From assembly GCF_000422385.1 (NCBI RefSeq), contig NZ_AULR01000004.1:62001-126000 (forward strand): a stretch of 64,000 nucleotides of DNA. Direction: 5' to 3'. The stretch is from Microbacterium indicum DSM 19969. Its GTDB lineage: Bacteria; Actinomycetota; Actinomycetes; Actinomycetales; Microbacteriaceae. How positions within the stretch are numbered: position 1 is the stretch's first letter; each line of letters starts with the position of its first letter. Below the pieces are notes generated by a model. That model did not search any database. It had not been told where the DNA came from and saw nothing but the letters and a program-made list of their open reading frames with translations. The translations under genes were made by a program, and so were the position numbers. Below are positions 19,236-27,650 of the stretch, in pieces.

Positions 19236-19241
19236 AGCGTA
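19236..19241 (-). promoter_or_regulatory. -10 hexamer of a leaderless promoter for the HAD phosphatase
   Basis: TACGCT on the reverse strand is 6 bases before GTG 19229 and lies inside the alternative longer reading frame, arguing against the start at 19247. Confidence 0.5.
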
Positions 19242-19281
19242 TGGCACCGCGCGCCGTCATGTGCCCGTCACGAACGGGGCA

Positions 19282-19287
19282 TACGCT
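19282..19287 (+). promoter_or_regulatory. -10 hexamer of a leaderless promoter for the short-chain dehydrogenase
   Basis: TACGCT lies 7 bases before GTG 19295. Confidence 0.5.
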
Positions 19288-19294
19288 CGGCGTC

Positions 19295-20281
19295 GTGAGC
19301 ACCAGCGCCCGGGACGGGTGGGATCCGCAGAATCTGCCTCCTCAGGACGGCCGGACCTACCTCGTGACGGGCGCGAACGCGGGCCTCGGATACTTCGCGA
19401 GCGAGCAGCTGGCCCGGGCGGGCGCCCACGTGATCCTGAGCGGCCGCCACCCCAACCGCCTCGCCGCGGCGCACGACGCGCTCGAGGCGCGCGTGCCCGG
19501 CGCCTCGGTGGAGACGCTCCTGCTCGACGTCTCGAACCCCGGTTCCGTGCGCGCCGCCGCCGCGAGCGTGCGCGGAGGCCTGTTCCAGCGCGGGCGGCTC
19601 GACGGCGTCGTCTTCAACGCCGGCATCGTCCACACCCCGCGCCACCGCGAGACGACGCGCGACGGCGCCGAGCTCGTGTTCGCGACGAACGCGCTCGGGC
19701 ACTTCGTGCTCGGCGCCGAGCTGCTGATCCCGCTCGCGAAGTCGGCGACCCCGCGGTGGACCCCGCGCATGGTGTGGCTCGGCAGCATGTCGACCTGGCT
19801 CGGGAAGCATTCCCCGATCGACATACAGCTCGAGAAGCACTACGCGAAGTGGAAGGCCTACGCGCAGTCGAAGGTCGTCGTGCAGGCGCTGGGGCTCGAG
19901 GCCGACGCGCGGCTGCGCGACGCGGGCATCAAGGTCGAGAGCGTCGTCGCCCACCCGGGCTACTCGATCGGCGGCCGCACCCCGCGGGTCCAGGGCGTCA
20001 ACGAGCCGAGCGCCTGGAAGCGGCTGCGCGACGGCGTGCAGGCGCCCATCGCGCAGGGCAAGCAGCAGGGCGCCGCCTCGATCGTGCGCGCGCTCGTGGA
20101 TCCGGGGATCCGCGGGGGAGAGTACTGGGGGCCGCGGTTCGCGACGCGCGGCGAGCCCGTGCCGCAGCGCCCGTCGCCGACGTCGGCGGATCCCGAGGTG
20201 CGCCGGCGGGTGTGGGAGCGGTGCGAGGAGCTCTCGGGCAAGGAGTGGCCCTTCGACCGCGCCGCGCGCGTCGGGCACTGA
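19295..20281 (+). CDS. Short-chain dehydrogenase/reductase, long form
   Basis: 328 residues. TGANAGLGYFASEQLARAG (about 24-42) is the TGxxxGxG dinucleotide site; FNAGIVHT is the NAG motif; the catalytic Tyr-Lys pair is YAQSK, preceded by the Ser in WLGSMS. A C-terminal extension of about 90 residues, including GVQAPIAQGKQQGAASIVRA, resembles protochlorophyllide reductase/WW-oxidoreductase-like SDRs. Cofactor preference (NADP) is suggested by the Arg-rich loop SGRHPNRL. Substrate unknown. Confidence 0.85.
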   Translation: MSTSARDGWDPQNLPPQDGRTYLVTGANAGLGYFASEQLARAGAHVILSGRHPNRLAAAHDALEARVPGASVETLLLDVSNPGSVRAAAASVRGGLFQRGRLDGVVFNAGIVHTPRHRETTRDGAELVFATNALGHFVLGAELLIPLAKSATPRWTPRMVWLGSMSTWLGKHSPIDIQLEKHYAKWKAYAQSKVVVQALGLEADARLRDAGIKVESVVAHPGYSIGGRTPRVQGVNEPSAWKRLRDGVQAPIAQGKQQGAASIVRALVDPGIRGGEYWGPRFATRGEPVPQRPSPTSADPEVRRRVWERCEELSGKEWPFDRAARVGH

Positions 20282-20285
20282 TCCG

Positions 20286-20291
20286 TACCCT
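20286..20291 (+). promoter_or_regulatory. -10 hexamer of a leaderless promoter for mntR
   Basis: TACCCT lies 6 bases before the ATG at 20298. Confidence 0.5.
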
Positions 20292-20297
20292 GGGAGC

Positions 20298-20933
20298 ATG
20301 CGCACCCATCCGGCGACGGACGACTACCTGAAGACGATCTACGCCCACACCGAGTGGCAGGACGCCGCCATCACGCCGTCGGTTCTCGCGTCGAAGCTCG
20401 GCGTCGCGCCGTCGAGCGTGACCGAGATGGTGAAGAAGCTCGCGGCGCAGGCCCTTGTGTCGCACGAGCCGTATCGCGCCGTGACCCTGACCGACGAGGG
20501 GCTCGCCCGCGCCGTCGTCATGACGCGCAGGCATCGCCTCATCGAGACCTGGCTTGTCGACGAGTTCGGATACGGGTGGGACGAGGTGCACGACGAGGCC
20601 GAGGTGCTCGAGCACGCCGTGAGCGACCGCCTGCTCGACGGCATCGACGAGAAGCTCGGCTTCCCGCGCTTCGACCCGCACGGCGACGCGATCCCGCGGC
20701 CGGACGGATCCGTCGACCGCGAGCCCTTCGTGCAGCTGGCCGACGCCGCCGAGGGTCACGAGGGTCGCGTGCTGCGGGTGCTCGACCGCGACCCGGCGCT
20801 GCTGCGCGAGATCACGCTCGCGGGCATCGACGTCGGCACGTCCGTGACGGTCCGCGCGGGCGGCGTCGAGGTCGGGGGATCCCTCGTCGCCCTGCCCGCG
20901 GGCGCGCCCGACGCGATCTGGCTCAGCGCGTAG
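20298..20933 (+). CDS. mntR: DtxR/MntR-family metal-dependent repressor
   Basis: 211 residues. Winged helix at residues 5-60 (TDDYLKTIYAHTEW and SVTEMVKKLAAQ), then the metal-binding dimerisation domain with RRHRLIETWLVDEFGY and DEVHDEAEVLEHAVSDRL, containing the His and Glu ligands. A C-terminal FeoA/SH3-like domain ends the protein (about 145-211). The neighbouring convergent mntH and the two boxes before it make a manganese-responsive repressor of manganese import the likely role. An iron regulator (IdeR-like) is the alternative. Confidence 0.87.
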   Translation: MRTHPATDDYLKTIYAHTEWQDAAITPSVLASKLGVAPSSVTEMVKKLAAQALVSHEPYRAVTLTDEGLARAVVMTRRHRLIETWLVDEFGYGWDEVHDEAEVLEHAVSDRLLDGIDEKLGFPRFDPHGDAIPRPDGSVDREPFVQLADAAEGHEGRVLRVLDRDPALLREITLAGIDVGTSVTVRAGGVEVGGSLVALPAGAPDAIWLSA

Positions 20934-20938
20934 GGCGC

Positions 20939-22153
20939 CTACCCGCCGAGCGTCATCACGAGGAGGACGACGTTGAGCGCGATGAGGAACGCGCTCGCCG
21001 CGGCCCCGAGCGCCGTCGTCCACCAGCGGTTGCGCAGCGACCCGAGCGTGCGCCGCTGCGCCGTGAACCACACGAGCGGCACGAGGGCGAAGGGGATCCC
21101 GAACGACAGGACGACCTGGCTGAGGACGAGCGCCCGCGTGGGGTCGACGCCGGCCGCGAGGATCGCGAGCGCGGGCACGATCGTCACGAGCCGTCGCGCG
21201 AGGAGCGGGACGCGGATCCGGAGCAGCCCGCTCATGATCTCGGATCCCGCGTAGGCGCCGACCGACGTCGAGGCGAGGCCAGAGGCCAGGAGCCCCACGG
21301 CGAAGAGCGTCGCGACGATCGCGCCGAGGCTGTCGCGGAGGGCCGCGTACGCGCCCTCGAGGCTGTCGGTCCCCGGCACGCCGGGCAGGTTGGCGGCGCC
21401 GAGCAGGAGGATCGCGAGGTTGACGGTCCCGGCGATCGCGAGGGCGATCGTGACGTCCCACCGCGTCGCCCGCATGACGCGGGGGAGGGGCACGCCGTCG
21501 AAGCGGTCGCGCGTCAGGGCGCTGTGCGCGTAGATCGCGTGCGGCATGACGGTCGCGCCGAGGATCGACGCCGCGAGGAGCACCGACTCGGATCCCGCGA
21601 AGCGCGGCACGAGCCCCTCGGCGACGGCCGCTTCCGACGGCGGCCCGACGAAGACCCCCGCGACGAAGCCGATCGCGATGACGGCCATGAGGGCGACGAT
21701 CACGCCCTCGAACGGCCGCGCCCCGCCGCGCGACTGCACCGCGAGGAGCGCCATCGACACCGCGCCGGTCACGACGCCTCCCCACACGAGCGGCACGTCG
21801 AACAGGATCCACAGGGCCACGGCCCCGCCGATGACCTCGGCGACGTCGGTCGCCATCGCGACGAGCTCGGCCTGCAGCCAGAACAGGCGGCGGCTCCAGG
21901 GGGATCGGATCCGCTCGCCGAGCGTCTGCGCGAGGCTCCGGCCCGAGACGACGCCGAGCTTCGCCGAGAGGTACTGGATGAGCCAGGCCATCGCGTTGCC
22001 GAGCACCACGACCCACACGAGCAGGTACCCGAACTCCGCGCCGGCCGACATGTTCGTCGCGACGTTTCCGGGGTCGAGGTAGGCGACGCCCGCGACGAGC
22101 GCCGGCCCGATGAGCCATCCGCGGCGGGCAGTTTTCGGTGCGCCGAAAGTCAT
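20939..22153 (-). CDS. mntH: Nramp-family divalent metal transporter
   Basis: 404 residues with about eleven membrane segments. The first contains the Nramp signature LDPGNVATN (DPGN metal site), and the sixth GATVMPHAIYAHSAL (the MPH motif). It imports Mn2+ with protons. It is convergent with mntR, six bases apart. ATG 22153 is preferred; a start at 22186 would add 11 residues. With the chosen start, one of two MntR-like boxes lies within the first codons. Confidence 0.9.
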   Translation of the reverse strand: MTFGAPKTARRGWLIGPALVAGVAYLDPGNVATNMSAGAEFGYLLVWVVVLGNAMAWLIQYLSAKLGVVSGRSLAQTLGERIRSPWSRRLFWLQAELVAMATDVAEVIGGAVALWILFDVPLVWGGVVTGAVSMALLAVQSRGGARPFEGVIVALMAVIAIGFVAGVFVGPPSEAAVAEGLVPRFAGSESVLLAASILGATVMPHAIYAHSALTRDRFDGVPLPRVMRATRWDVTIALAIAGTVNLAILLLGAANLPGVPGTDSLEGAYAALRDSLGAIVATLFAVGLLASGLASTSVGAYAGSEIMSGLLRIRVPLLARRLVTIVPALAILAAGVDPTRALVLSQVVLSFGIPFALVPLVWFTAQRRTLGSLRNRWWTTALGAAASAFLIALNVVLLVMTLGG

Positions 22154-22191
22154 GGATCCATCGTGCCACGGAATCTTTCGGTACACCTAAA
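22132..22191. promoter_or_regulatory. Two MntR/DtxR-like boxes at the mntH start
   Basis: Box 1 is TTTTCGGTGCGCCGAAAG (22132-22149) and box 2 is TTTCGGTACACCTAAA (22176-22191). Both fit TTTCGG-N4-CCGAAA/CCTAAA, with centres about 43 bp apart (four helical turns). Box 1 covers codons 2-7 of mntH; box 2 lies where the promoter should be. The mntR gene nearby is the natural candidate to bind them. Confidence 0.65.
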
Positions 22192-22216
22192 AATCTCGCA
22201 GGGCGAGAATGGATCC

Positions 22217-22834
22217 GTGAGCGAGCACCCCGAGGCATCCACGCACGGCGTCGGCCCCTGGGAGGGCGAGCCGCCGGCAGGCGATCAGTACGACTCCGAG
22301 CTGCTCGCGGCTGGCGACAGCCGCAACGTGATCGACCGGTACCGCTACTGGACGATGGAGGCGATCGTCGCCGACCTCGACACGAAGCGGCACCCGTTCC
22401 ACGTCGCGATCGAGAATTGGCAGCACGACATGAACATCGGCTCGATCGTGCGCAGCGCCAACGCGTTCCTCGCCGACACCGTGCACATCATCGGCCGCAA
22501 GCGGTGGAACCGCCGCGGCGCGATGGTCACCGACCGCTACCAGCACGTCGTGCACCACCCGACGGTCGCGGACTTCGCGGCCTGGGCGGCCGGGGAGGGG
22601 ATCCCCATCGTCGCCGTCGACAACGTCGGCGACGCCGTGCCCGTCGACCGGGCGGAACTGCCCGAGCGGTGCGTGTTCCTCTTCGGCCAGGAGGGCCCGG
22701 GCCTCACCGACGAGGCGCTCGCCGCGGCGCAGGGCCACATCGAGATCACGCAGTACGGATCCACCCGCTCGATCAATGCGTCGGCCGCCGGCGCGATCGT
22801 CATGTACGAGTGGGCCCGCCGCTTCGCCCGATGA
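22217..22834 (+). CDS. TrmH/SpoU-family RNA 2'-O-ribose methyltransferase
   Basis: 205 residues of the knotted SPOUT fold. Motif 1 is NIGSIVRSANAF (about 73-84) with the catalytic Arg; motif 2 is FLFGQEGPGLTDEAL; motif 3 is QYGSTRSINASAAGAIVMYEW. These contact AdoMet and form the trefoil knot. The target is probably a tRNA (Gm18-like) or rRNA ribose; it cannot be separated from sequence. The N-terminal 50 residues are an extension lacking an obvious L30e domain. GTG start at 22217, divergent from mntH, close to box 2. Confidence 0.87.
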   Translation: MSEHPEASTHGVGPWEGEPPAGDQYDSELLAAGDSRNVIDRYRYWTMEAIVADLDTKRHPFHVAIENWQHDMNIGSIVRSANAFLADTVHIIGRKRWNRRGAMVTDRYQHVVHHPTVADFAAWAAGEGIPIVAVDNVGDAVPVDRAELPERCVFLFGQEGPGLTDEALAAAQGHIEITQYGSTRSINASAAGAIVMYEWARRFAR

Positions 22835-22835
22835 T

Positions 22836-22854
22836 GTAGCACGCGTGCTACTCT
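22836..22854 (+). promoter_or_regulatory. Palindromic operator and leaderless -10 of the toxin-antitoxin pair
   Basis: A perfect 16-bp palindrome (GTAGCACGCGTGCTAC, 22836-22851) overlaps TACTCT (22849-22854), which is 6 bases before the antitoxin ATG. Occupancy of the palindrome would block the promoter, as expected for autorepression by the antitoxin. Confidence 0.65.
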
Positions 22855-22860
22855 CGCGGC

Positions 22861-23112
22861 ATGGAGACCATCACGCAGCGGGAGATGCGGAACAACAGCG
22901 GCGACGTGCTGCGGCGTGCGGCGGCGGGGGAGCGGTTCCGCGTCGGCGACGCGGTGATCGGGCCGGCGGGAGCCGGCGGCGTCGACGGGCTCATCGCGGG
23001 GGGCGGGGCACGGGGTCCGGTCGGCACCCGCGATGCCGTCCTAGGGATCCCCGCTGCCGAGTCGCCGATGTCGAGCGCAGAGATCGTCGCCGACGCCCGG
23101 GGCGAGTGGTGA
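22861..23112 (+). CDS. Phd/YefM-type antitoxin (VapB)
   Basis: 83 residues. METITQREMRNNSGDVLRRAAAGERF is the conserved N-terminal DNA-binding region of Phd-family antitoxins. After GERF the usual strand with a T/S-N-x-G-x-P-V turn is shortened to VGDAVIGPAG, a loss of about five residues compared with family norms. The C-terminal half (about 45-83) should wrap the toxin. Stop overlaps the toxin start (GTGA). The perfect palindrome upstream is its probable operator. The short middle could weaken DNA binding or be a natural variant. Confidence 0.75.
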   Translation: METITQREMRNNSGDVLRRAAAGERFRVGDAVIGPAGAGGVDGLIAGGGARGPVGTRDAVLGIPAAESPMSSAEIVADARGEW

Positions 23113-23495
23113 CCACCGCGTACGTCGACACCTCCGCCGCGATGAAGCTGCTCGTCGCCGAGCGCGAGACCGCGGCGATGCGCGACTGGTGGGCCTCGAG
23201 CGCGTCGGCGCTCGCCGCGTCCTGGCTGCTGCACACCGAGCTGCACTGTGCGTCGGGGCGGCGCCCCGAGACCGTGCGGATCGATGCCGTTTCGGCCGTC
23301 CTCGACGCGATGACGCTCGTCGACATCACCCGCGGCGACCTTCTCGCCGCCGGAACCCATAAGCCGCTGCGCTCCAACGATGCGATCCACCTCGCGACGG
23401 CGCTGAGGATCGGCTCCGACGAGGTCGTCACCTACGACGACGAGCTCGCGGACGCTGCCCGCCGGGCGGGCCTTCGCGTCGTCGCGCCCGCATAA
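23109..23495 (+). CDS. vapC: PIN-domain ribonuclease toxin (VapC)
   Basis: 128 residues. PIN-domain acidic residues are visible: Asp in YVDTSAAMKLL (residue 7), Glu in LHTELHCA (about 47), Asp in RSNDAIHLATAL (about 91) and Asp in TYDDELADAA (about 110). These coordinate Mg2+ or Mn2+ for RNA cleavage, in known cases of tRNA or rRNA. It is translationally coupled to the antitoxin gene. The protein looks complete, so the pair may be functional. A GTG one codon upstream (23106) is also possible. Confidence 0.83.
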   Translation: MTTAYVDTSAAMKLLVAERETAAMRDWWASSASALAASWLLHTELHCASGRRPETVRIDAVSAVLDAMTLVDITRGDLLAAGTHKPLRSNDAIHLATALRIGSDEVVTYDDELADAARRAGLRVVAPA

Positions 23496-23606
23496 GTACG
23501 GCAGAACTCGTCGGTCGTGCCCGGATCCCCGGCGTTTTGCCCCGGACCGGCGGAAATCGCCGTCGTCGTGCACCGGGGGCCCAGCCGAGTTCGCGAGAAT
23601 GGGCGG

Positions 23607-24206
23607 ATGCCCGACCAACCCCGCGCCCGCGTGATCCTCATCGGCGGCGCCAGCGGATCCGGGAAGTCGCGGCTCGCCGAGCAGTCGGGGCTGCCGCTCC
23701 TGCGGCTCGACGACTTCTACCGCGAGCACGACGACCCCGAGCTGCCGCGCCTCGCGTCGGGCGAGGTCGACTGGGACGACGCGCGCTCGTGGCACCTGCC
23801 GAACGCGGTCGACGCTCTCGAGCGGCTCGCCCGCGAGGGATCGACCGAGGTCCCCGACTACGACATCTCGACCTCGAGCATCGTCGGATCGCGCACCCTG
23901 TCGCTCGGCGACCACCGATGCTTCGTCGCGGAGGGGATCTTCGTGGCCGACGTCGTCGCCGAGGCCCGGCGCCGAGGGATCCTCGAGGACGCGCTCTGCG
24001 TCAGGCGCAGTCGCTGGGTGACGATGGGCCTGCGGTTCCTGCGCGACGTGCGCGAGGCGCGCAAGCCGATCCCCGTGCTGCTGCGCCGCGGCCTGCGCCT
24101 CGCCCGCCGGGAGCCCGGGATCATCCGGGCGCTCGTCGAGGCGGGCTTCCGGCCGCTCTCGGTCCGCCGGATCCGCGCCCTTCTCGCCGCTCAGGCCCCC
24201 GCCTGA
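23607..24206 (+). CDS. Uridine kinase-like P-loop protein
   Basis: 199 residues. The P-loop is IGGASGSGKSRLAE (about 12-25), followed by LRLDDFYREHDDPELPR, in which DDFY is the uridine kinase signature, and a lid-like basic region (RRSRWVTMGLRFLRDVREARK). It would phosphorylate uridine or cytidine with ATP or GTP. The frame stays open upstream to a GTG at 23517, but similarity begins at residue 8 of the chosen ATG. The gene is convergent with and overlaps the MATE gene by 16 bases at their 3' ends. Confidence 0.78.
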   Translation: MPDQPRARVILIGGASGSGKSRLAEQSGLPLLRLDDFYREHDDPELPRLASGEVDWDDARSWHLPNAVDALERLAREGSTEVPDYDISTSSIVGSRTLSLGDHRCFVAEGIFVADVVAEARRRGILEDALCVRRSRWVTMGLRFLRDVREARKPIPVLLRRGLRLARREPGIIRALVEAGFRPLSVRRIRALLAAQAPA

Positions 24207-25507
24207 AGCCACCTCTCCCCGCGCACGCGGCGCGAGAGGGTCAGCCAGCGCATGCCCATGAGCACGACGTAGAAGCACGCCGCGACCCAGAACAGGCCCC
24301 AGGATCCGTGGGGTCGCGCCATGAGCACGACGAGAACGGCCGCGAGGAACGGCGCGAGGTTCACGAGGCCCGCGAGCGCGAGGTAGCGCGAGTCGTTCGC
24401 GCCCATTAGGACGCCGTCGAGCACGTACACCGCGCCGGCGAGCGGCTGCGCCGCGCCCATGAGCACGAGCGCGGGCAGGATCAGCCACGACATGCGCCAG
24501 GATCCCGTGAACGCGAGCCCGATGACGGGGGAGAGGGCCGCGATCAGCACCGCGAGGATCGCGCCGAACGCCGTCCCCCACGCGAGGGTCCGCCGCAGGA
24601 CCCCGCGCACGCCGTCGACGTCGCCTGCGCCGAGCTGCTTCCCGATGAGCGCCTGGGCGGCGATCGCGAGCGCGTCCATCGCGAAGGCCGCGAAGGTCGC
24701 GATCGTGTAGACGACCTGCCACCCGGCGAGCTCGTCGGTGCCGAGGGTCGTCGCGGCCGCGACCGTCACGAGGAGCCCGATCCGGAGCGCGACCGTGCGG
24801 AGGAAGAGCCACCCGCCCGTCGCCGCGGTTCCGCGCACACCGGCGCGGGACGGCGACGCGTCGGCTCCGTGGCGCCGCGCCAGCCGGGCGACGATCGCGG
24901 CGTACGCGGCGACCATCGCCCACTGCGCCGCGACGGTTCCCGCGGCGGATCCGGCGATCCCCCAGCCGAGGCCGTAGATGAGGAGCGCGTTGAGCACGGC
25001 GTTGAGGGCGAAGCCCGCGCCCGCGATCCACAGCGGCGCGACGGTGTCCTGCAGGCCGCGCAGCAGCCCCGTCGCGGCGAAGGCGACGAGCATCGCGGGG
25101 ATCCCCCACATGCTGAGCGACAGGTAGGCGTCTGCCTGCTCGGCGACCTCGGGCGACGGGCCGAAGAGCGAGACCGCCCAGGGCGAGAGGAACGACCCCG
25201 CGACGGCCAGGATCGCGCCCATCCCGAGGGCGAGCCACATGCCGTCGATCCCCCGCGACACCGCCGCGGACGTGTCGCCGGATCCGTAGAGCCGCGCGAC
25301 GGCGGGCGTCGTCGAGTAGGCGAGGAACACCATGAGCCCGACGATCGTCTGCAGCACGCTCGACGCGATGCCGAGCCCCGCGAGCTCGTCGACGCCGAGG
25401 CGGCCCACCATGATCGAGTCGACGGTGAGGAAGAGGGGCTCGGCGATGAGCGCTCCGAGCGCGGGGACCGCGAGCCGCAGGATCTCGCGATTCAGGCCGA
25501 CCGTCAC
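24191..25507 (-). CDS. MATE-family multidrug/metabolite exporter
   Basis: 438 residues with twelve predicted membrane segments in two similar halves. The N-terminus reads LNREILRLAVPALGALIAEP followed by LTVDSIMVGRLG, characteristic of the DinF branch of the MATE family. Such proteins expel cationic drugs or metabolites using Na+ or H+. The GTG start is supported by TACGCT 6 bases before it on the reverse strand. It is divergent from the M13 peptidase, 81 bases away. Confidence 0.9.
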   Translation of the reverse strand: MTVGLNREILRLAVPALGALIAEPLFLTVDSIMVGRLGVDELAGLGIASSVLQTIVGLMVFLAYSTTPAVARLYGSGDTSAAVSRGIDGMWLALGMGAILAVAGSFLSPWAVSLFGPSPEVAEQADAYLSLSMWGIPAMLVAFAATGLLRGLQDTVAPLWIAGAGFALNAVLNALLIYGLGWGIAGSAAGTVAAQWAMVAAYAAIVARLARRHGADASPSRAGVRGTAATGGWLFLRTVALRIGLLVTVAAATTLGTDELAGWQVVYTIATFAAFAMDALAIAAQALIGKQLGAGDVDGVRGVLRRTLAWGTAFGAILAVLIAALSPVIGLAFTGSWRMSWLILPALVLMGAAQPLAGAVYVLDGVLMGANDSRYLALAGLVNLAPFLAAVLVVLMARPHGSWGLFWVAACFYVVLMGMRWLTLSRRVRGERWLQAGA

Positions 25508-25513
25508 CCGTCC

Positions 25514-25582
25514 AGCGTATGCGGCGGCCGCGGAGGGCGCCGCGGGCCCGTCGGCCCGCCCCGAAAAGCGCGCCCCTACGAT
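25514..25582. promoter_or_regulatory. Divergent leaderless promoters of the MATE and M13 peptidase genes
   Basis: TACGCT on the reverse strand (25519-25514) lies 6 bases from the MATE GTG, and TACGAT on the forward strand (25577-25582) lies 6 bases from the peptidase ATG. Confidence 0.5.
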
Positions 25583-25588
25583 GGCCGT

Positions 25589-27553
25589 ATGACCCTTCCC
25601 GCTGGACTCGCGACCGACGAATTCTCCGACACCATCCGCCCGCAGGACGACCTGTTCCGGTATGTGAACGGATCGTGGCTCGAGCGCACCGAGATCCCCT
25701 CCGACAAGGCGCGCTGGGGCGCCTTCCACGAGCTGGCCGACCAGGCCGAGAAGCACGTGCGGGCGATCATCGAGGAGGCGCAGGGCGCCGAGCCCGGCAC
25801 GGAAGCCCGCAGGATCGGCGACGTCTTCACGAGCTTCATGGACACCGAGCGGATCGCCGAGCTCGGGCTCGAGCCGATCCGGGGCCGCCTCGCGCAGGTC
25901 GCCGCGATCGACTCGATCCCCGCGTTCCTCCGCACCGTCAGCGCCCTCGACCGCCAGGGCGTGACGAACGTCCTCGGGATCTATGTCGAGCCGGATCCGG
26001 GCGACCCCGAGCGCTACATCCCCTTCGTGAACCAGGCGGGCATCTCGCTTCCCGACGAGCAGTACTACCGCGAGGAGCAGTTCGCCGAGATCCGCGACGC
26101 GTTCCGCGCCCACGTCGTGCGGCTCCTGACGCTCGCGGAGATCCCCGAGCCCGAGGCCGCCATGGAGCGCCTCTTCGCGCTCGAGACCGAGGTCGCGAGC
26201 CACCACTGGGACAACGTCCGCACCCGCGACGCCGTCGCGGGCTACAACCTCACGGCGTGGGCCGACGTCGAGAAGGCCGTCGGCGTCGACCTGACCCCGT
26301 GGCTCGAGGGCCTCCTGGGCGAGCGGATCCCCGCGAGCGCCTTCGCCGAGGTCAACGTCGCGCAGCCGTCGTTCCTCGAGGGCCTCGGCTCCCTCCTCAC
26401 GGAGGAGCGCCTGGACGACTGGAAGGCGTGGCTCACGTGGAAGGTCGTGCGCTCGGCTGCGCCCTACCTGACCGACGACATCGTCGACGAGAACTTCTCG
26501 TTCGTCGGCACGACCCTGCAGGGCGTGCCTGAGATCCGCGAGCGCTGGAAGCGCGGCGTCAGCATCACCGAGGGCGCGCTGGGCGACGCCGTCGGGCGCA
26601 TCTACGTCGAGCGCCACTTCCCGCTGCAGGCGAAGGAGGCGATGGACGACCTCGTCGCGAACGTCGTCGAGGCGTACCGCCAGTCGATCGCGACGCTCGA
26701 GTGGATGGGCGAGGAGACCCGCCGCCGCGCCCTCGAGAAGCTCGACCGGTTCACGCCCAAGGTCGGGTACCCGGCCACGTGGATCGACTACACGGCGCTC
26801 GAGACCGACCCCGCCGACCTGCTCGGCAACGTCGCCCGCGCGAGCGAGTTCGAGCACTTCCGCCAGCTGTCGAAGCTCGGCGGCCCGATCGACCGCGACG
26901 AGTGGCTCATGACCCCGCAGACGGTCAACGCGTACTACCACCCGCTCATGAACGAGATCGTCTTCCCGGCGGCGATCCTCCAGTACCCCTTCTTCGACGC
27001 CGAGCGCGACGTCGCAGCCAACTACGGCGGGATCGGCGGCGTCATCGGCCACGAGATCGGCCACGGCTTCGACGACCAGGGCTCGCAGTACGACGGGACG
27101 GGCGCGCTCGACAACTGGTGGACCGACGAGGACCGCGCGGCGTTCGAGGAGCGCACGAAGAACCTCATCGCGCAGTACGACGCCCTCACCCCCGTGGGCA
27201 TCGACGAGTCGCACAAGGTCAACGGATCCCTGACGATCGGCGAGAACATCGGCGACCTCGGCGGGCTCGGCATCGCGCTGCGCGCCTACGAGCTGTCGCT
27301 CGGCGGCGAACCCGCCCCCGTGATCGACGGCCTCACGGCCGCCCAGCGGATCTTCCTGTCGTGGGCCCAGGTCTGGCAGCAGAAGGGGCGCGACGCCGAG
27401 ACCATCCGGCTCATGGCGATCGACCCGCACTCGCCCAACGAGTTCCGCTGCAACCAGATCGTGCGCAACGTCGACGCGTTCTACGAGGCCTTCGGGGTCA
27501 CGGAGGGCGACGCCCTGTGGCTCGCCCCCGAGGAGCGCGTGACGATCTGGTGA
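25589..27553 (+). CDS. pepO: M13-family zinc metallopeptidase (neprilysin/PepO-like)
   Basis: 654 residues. N-terminal M13 domain begins RPQDDLFRYVNGSWLERTEIP. The zinc site is VIGHEIGHGFDDQG (HExxH, about 490) with the third ligand Glu in ENIGDLGGL; NAYYHPLMNEIVFPAAILQYPFF is the substrate cleft. It ends LAPEERVTIW, where most relatives end in C-R-V-W. No signal peptide or N-terminal membrane anchor is present, so it is probably cytoplasmic like bacterial PepO, degrading oligopeptides. Leaderless promoter at 25577. Confidence 0.93.
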   Translation: MTLPAGLATDEFSDTIRPQDDLFRYVNGSWLERTEIPSDKARWGAFHELADQAEKHVRAIIEEAQGAEPGTEARRIGDVFTSFMDTERIAELGLEPIRGRLAQVAAIDSIPAFLRTVSALDRQGVTNVLGIYVEPDPGDPERYIPFVNQAGISLPDEQYYREEQFAEIRDAFRAHVVRLLTLAEIPEPEAAMERLFALETEVASHHWDNVRTRDAVAGYNLTAWADVEKAVGVDLTPWLEGLLGERIPASAFAEVNVAQPSFLEGLGSLLTEERLDDWKAWLTWKVVRSAAPYLTDDIVDENFSFVGTTLQGVPEIRERWKRGVSITEGALGDAVGRIYVERHFPLQAKEAMDDLVANVVEAYRQSIATLEWMGEETRRRALEKLDRFTPKVGYPATWIDYTALETDPADLLGNVARASEFEHFRQLSKLGGPIDRDEWLMTPQTVNAYYHPLMNEIVFPAAILQYPFFDAERDVAANYGGIGGVIGHEIGHGFDDQGSQYDGTGALDNWWTDEDRAAFEERTKNLIAQYDALTPVGIDESHKVNGSLTIGENIGDLGGLGIALRAYELSLGGEPAPVIDGLTAAQRIFLSWAQVWQQKGRDAETIRLMAIDPHSPNEFRCNQIVRNVDAFYEAFGVTEGDALWLAPEERVTIW

Positions 27554-27638
27554 TCGGCGCCCGCGGCGGCCCCGGATCCCGGCCGCCGCGGGCCGCGCGC
27601 TCCCCGAAGCTGTGAGCGGGAGCCTCACATCGTCGGGA

Positions 27639-27644
27639 TACCGT
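27639..27644 (+). promoter_or_regulatory. -10 hexamer of a leaderless promoter for the HSP90-TPR operon
   Basis: TACCGT lies 6 bases before GTG 27651. No HAIR or CIRCE sequence is visible nearby, so heat-shock control is not indicated. Confidence 0.5.
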
Positions 27645-27650
27645 TGACGC

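Noticed and set aside
19230..19247. ATG start at 19247 for the HAD phosphatase
   Set aside because: The -10 hexamer TACGCT lies within it, 6 bases before GTG 19229, which fits the leaderless pattern.
20354..22834. An 826-codon forward frame whose end is the RNA methyltransferase
   Set aside because: The first three-quarters are antisense to mntH and composed of charged low-complexity sequence; similarity begins at about GTG 22217.
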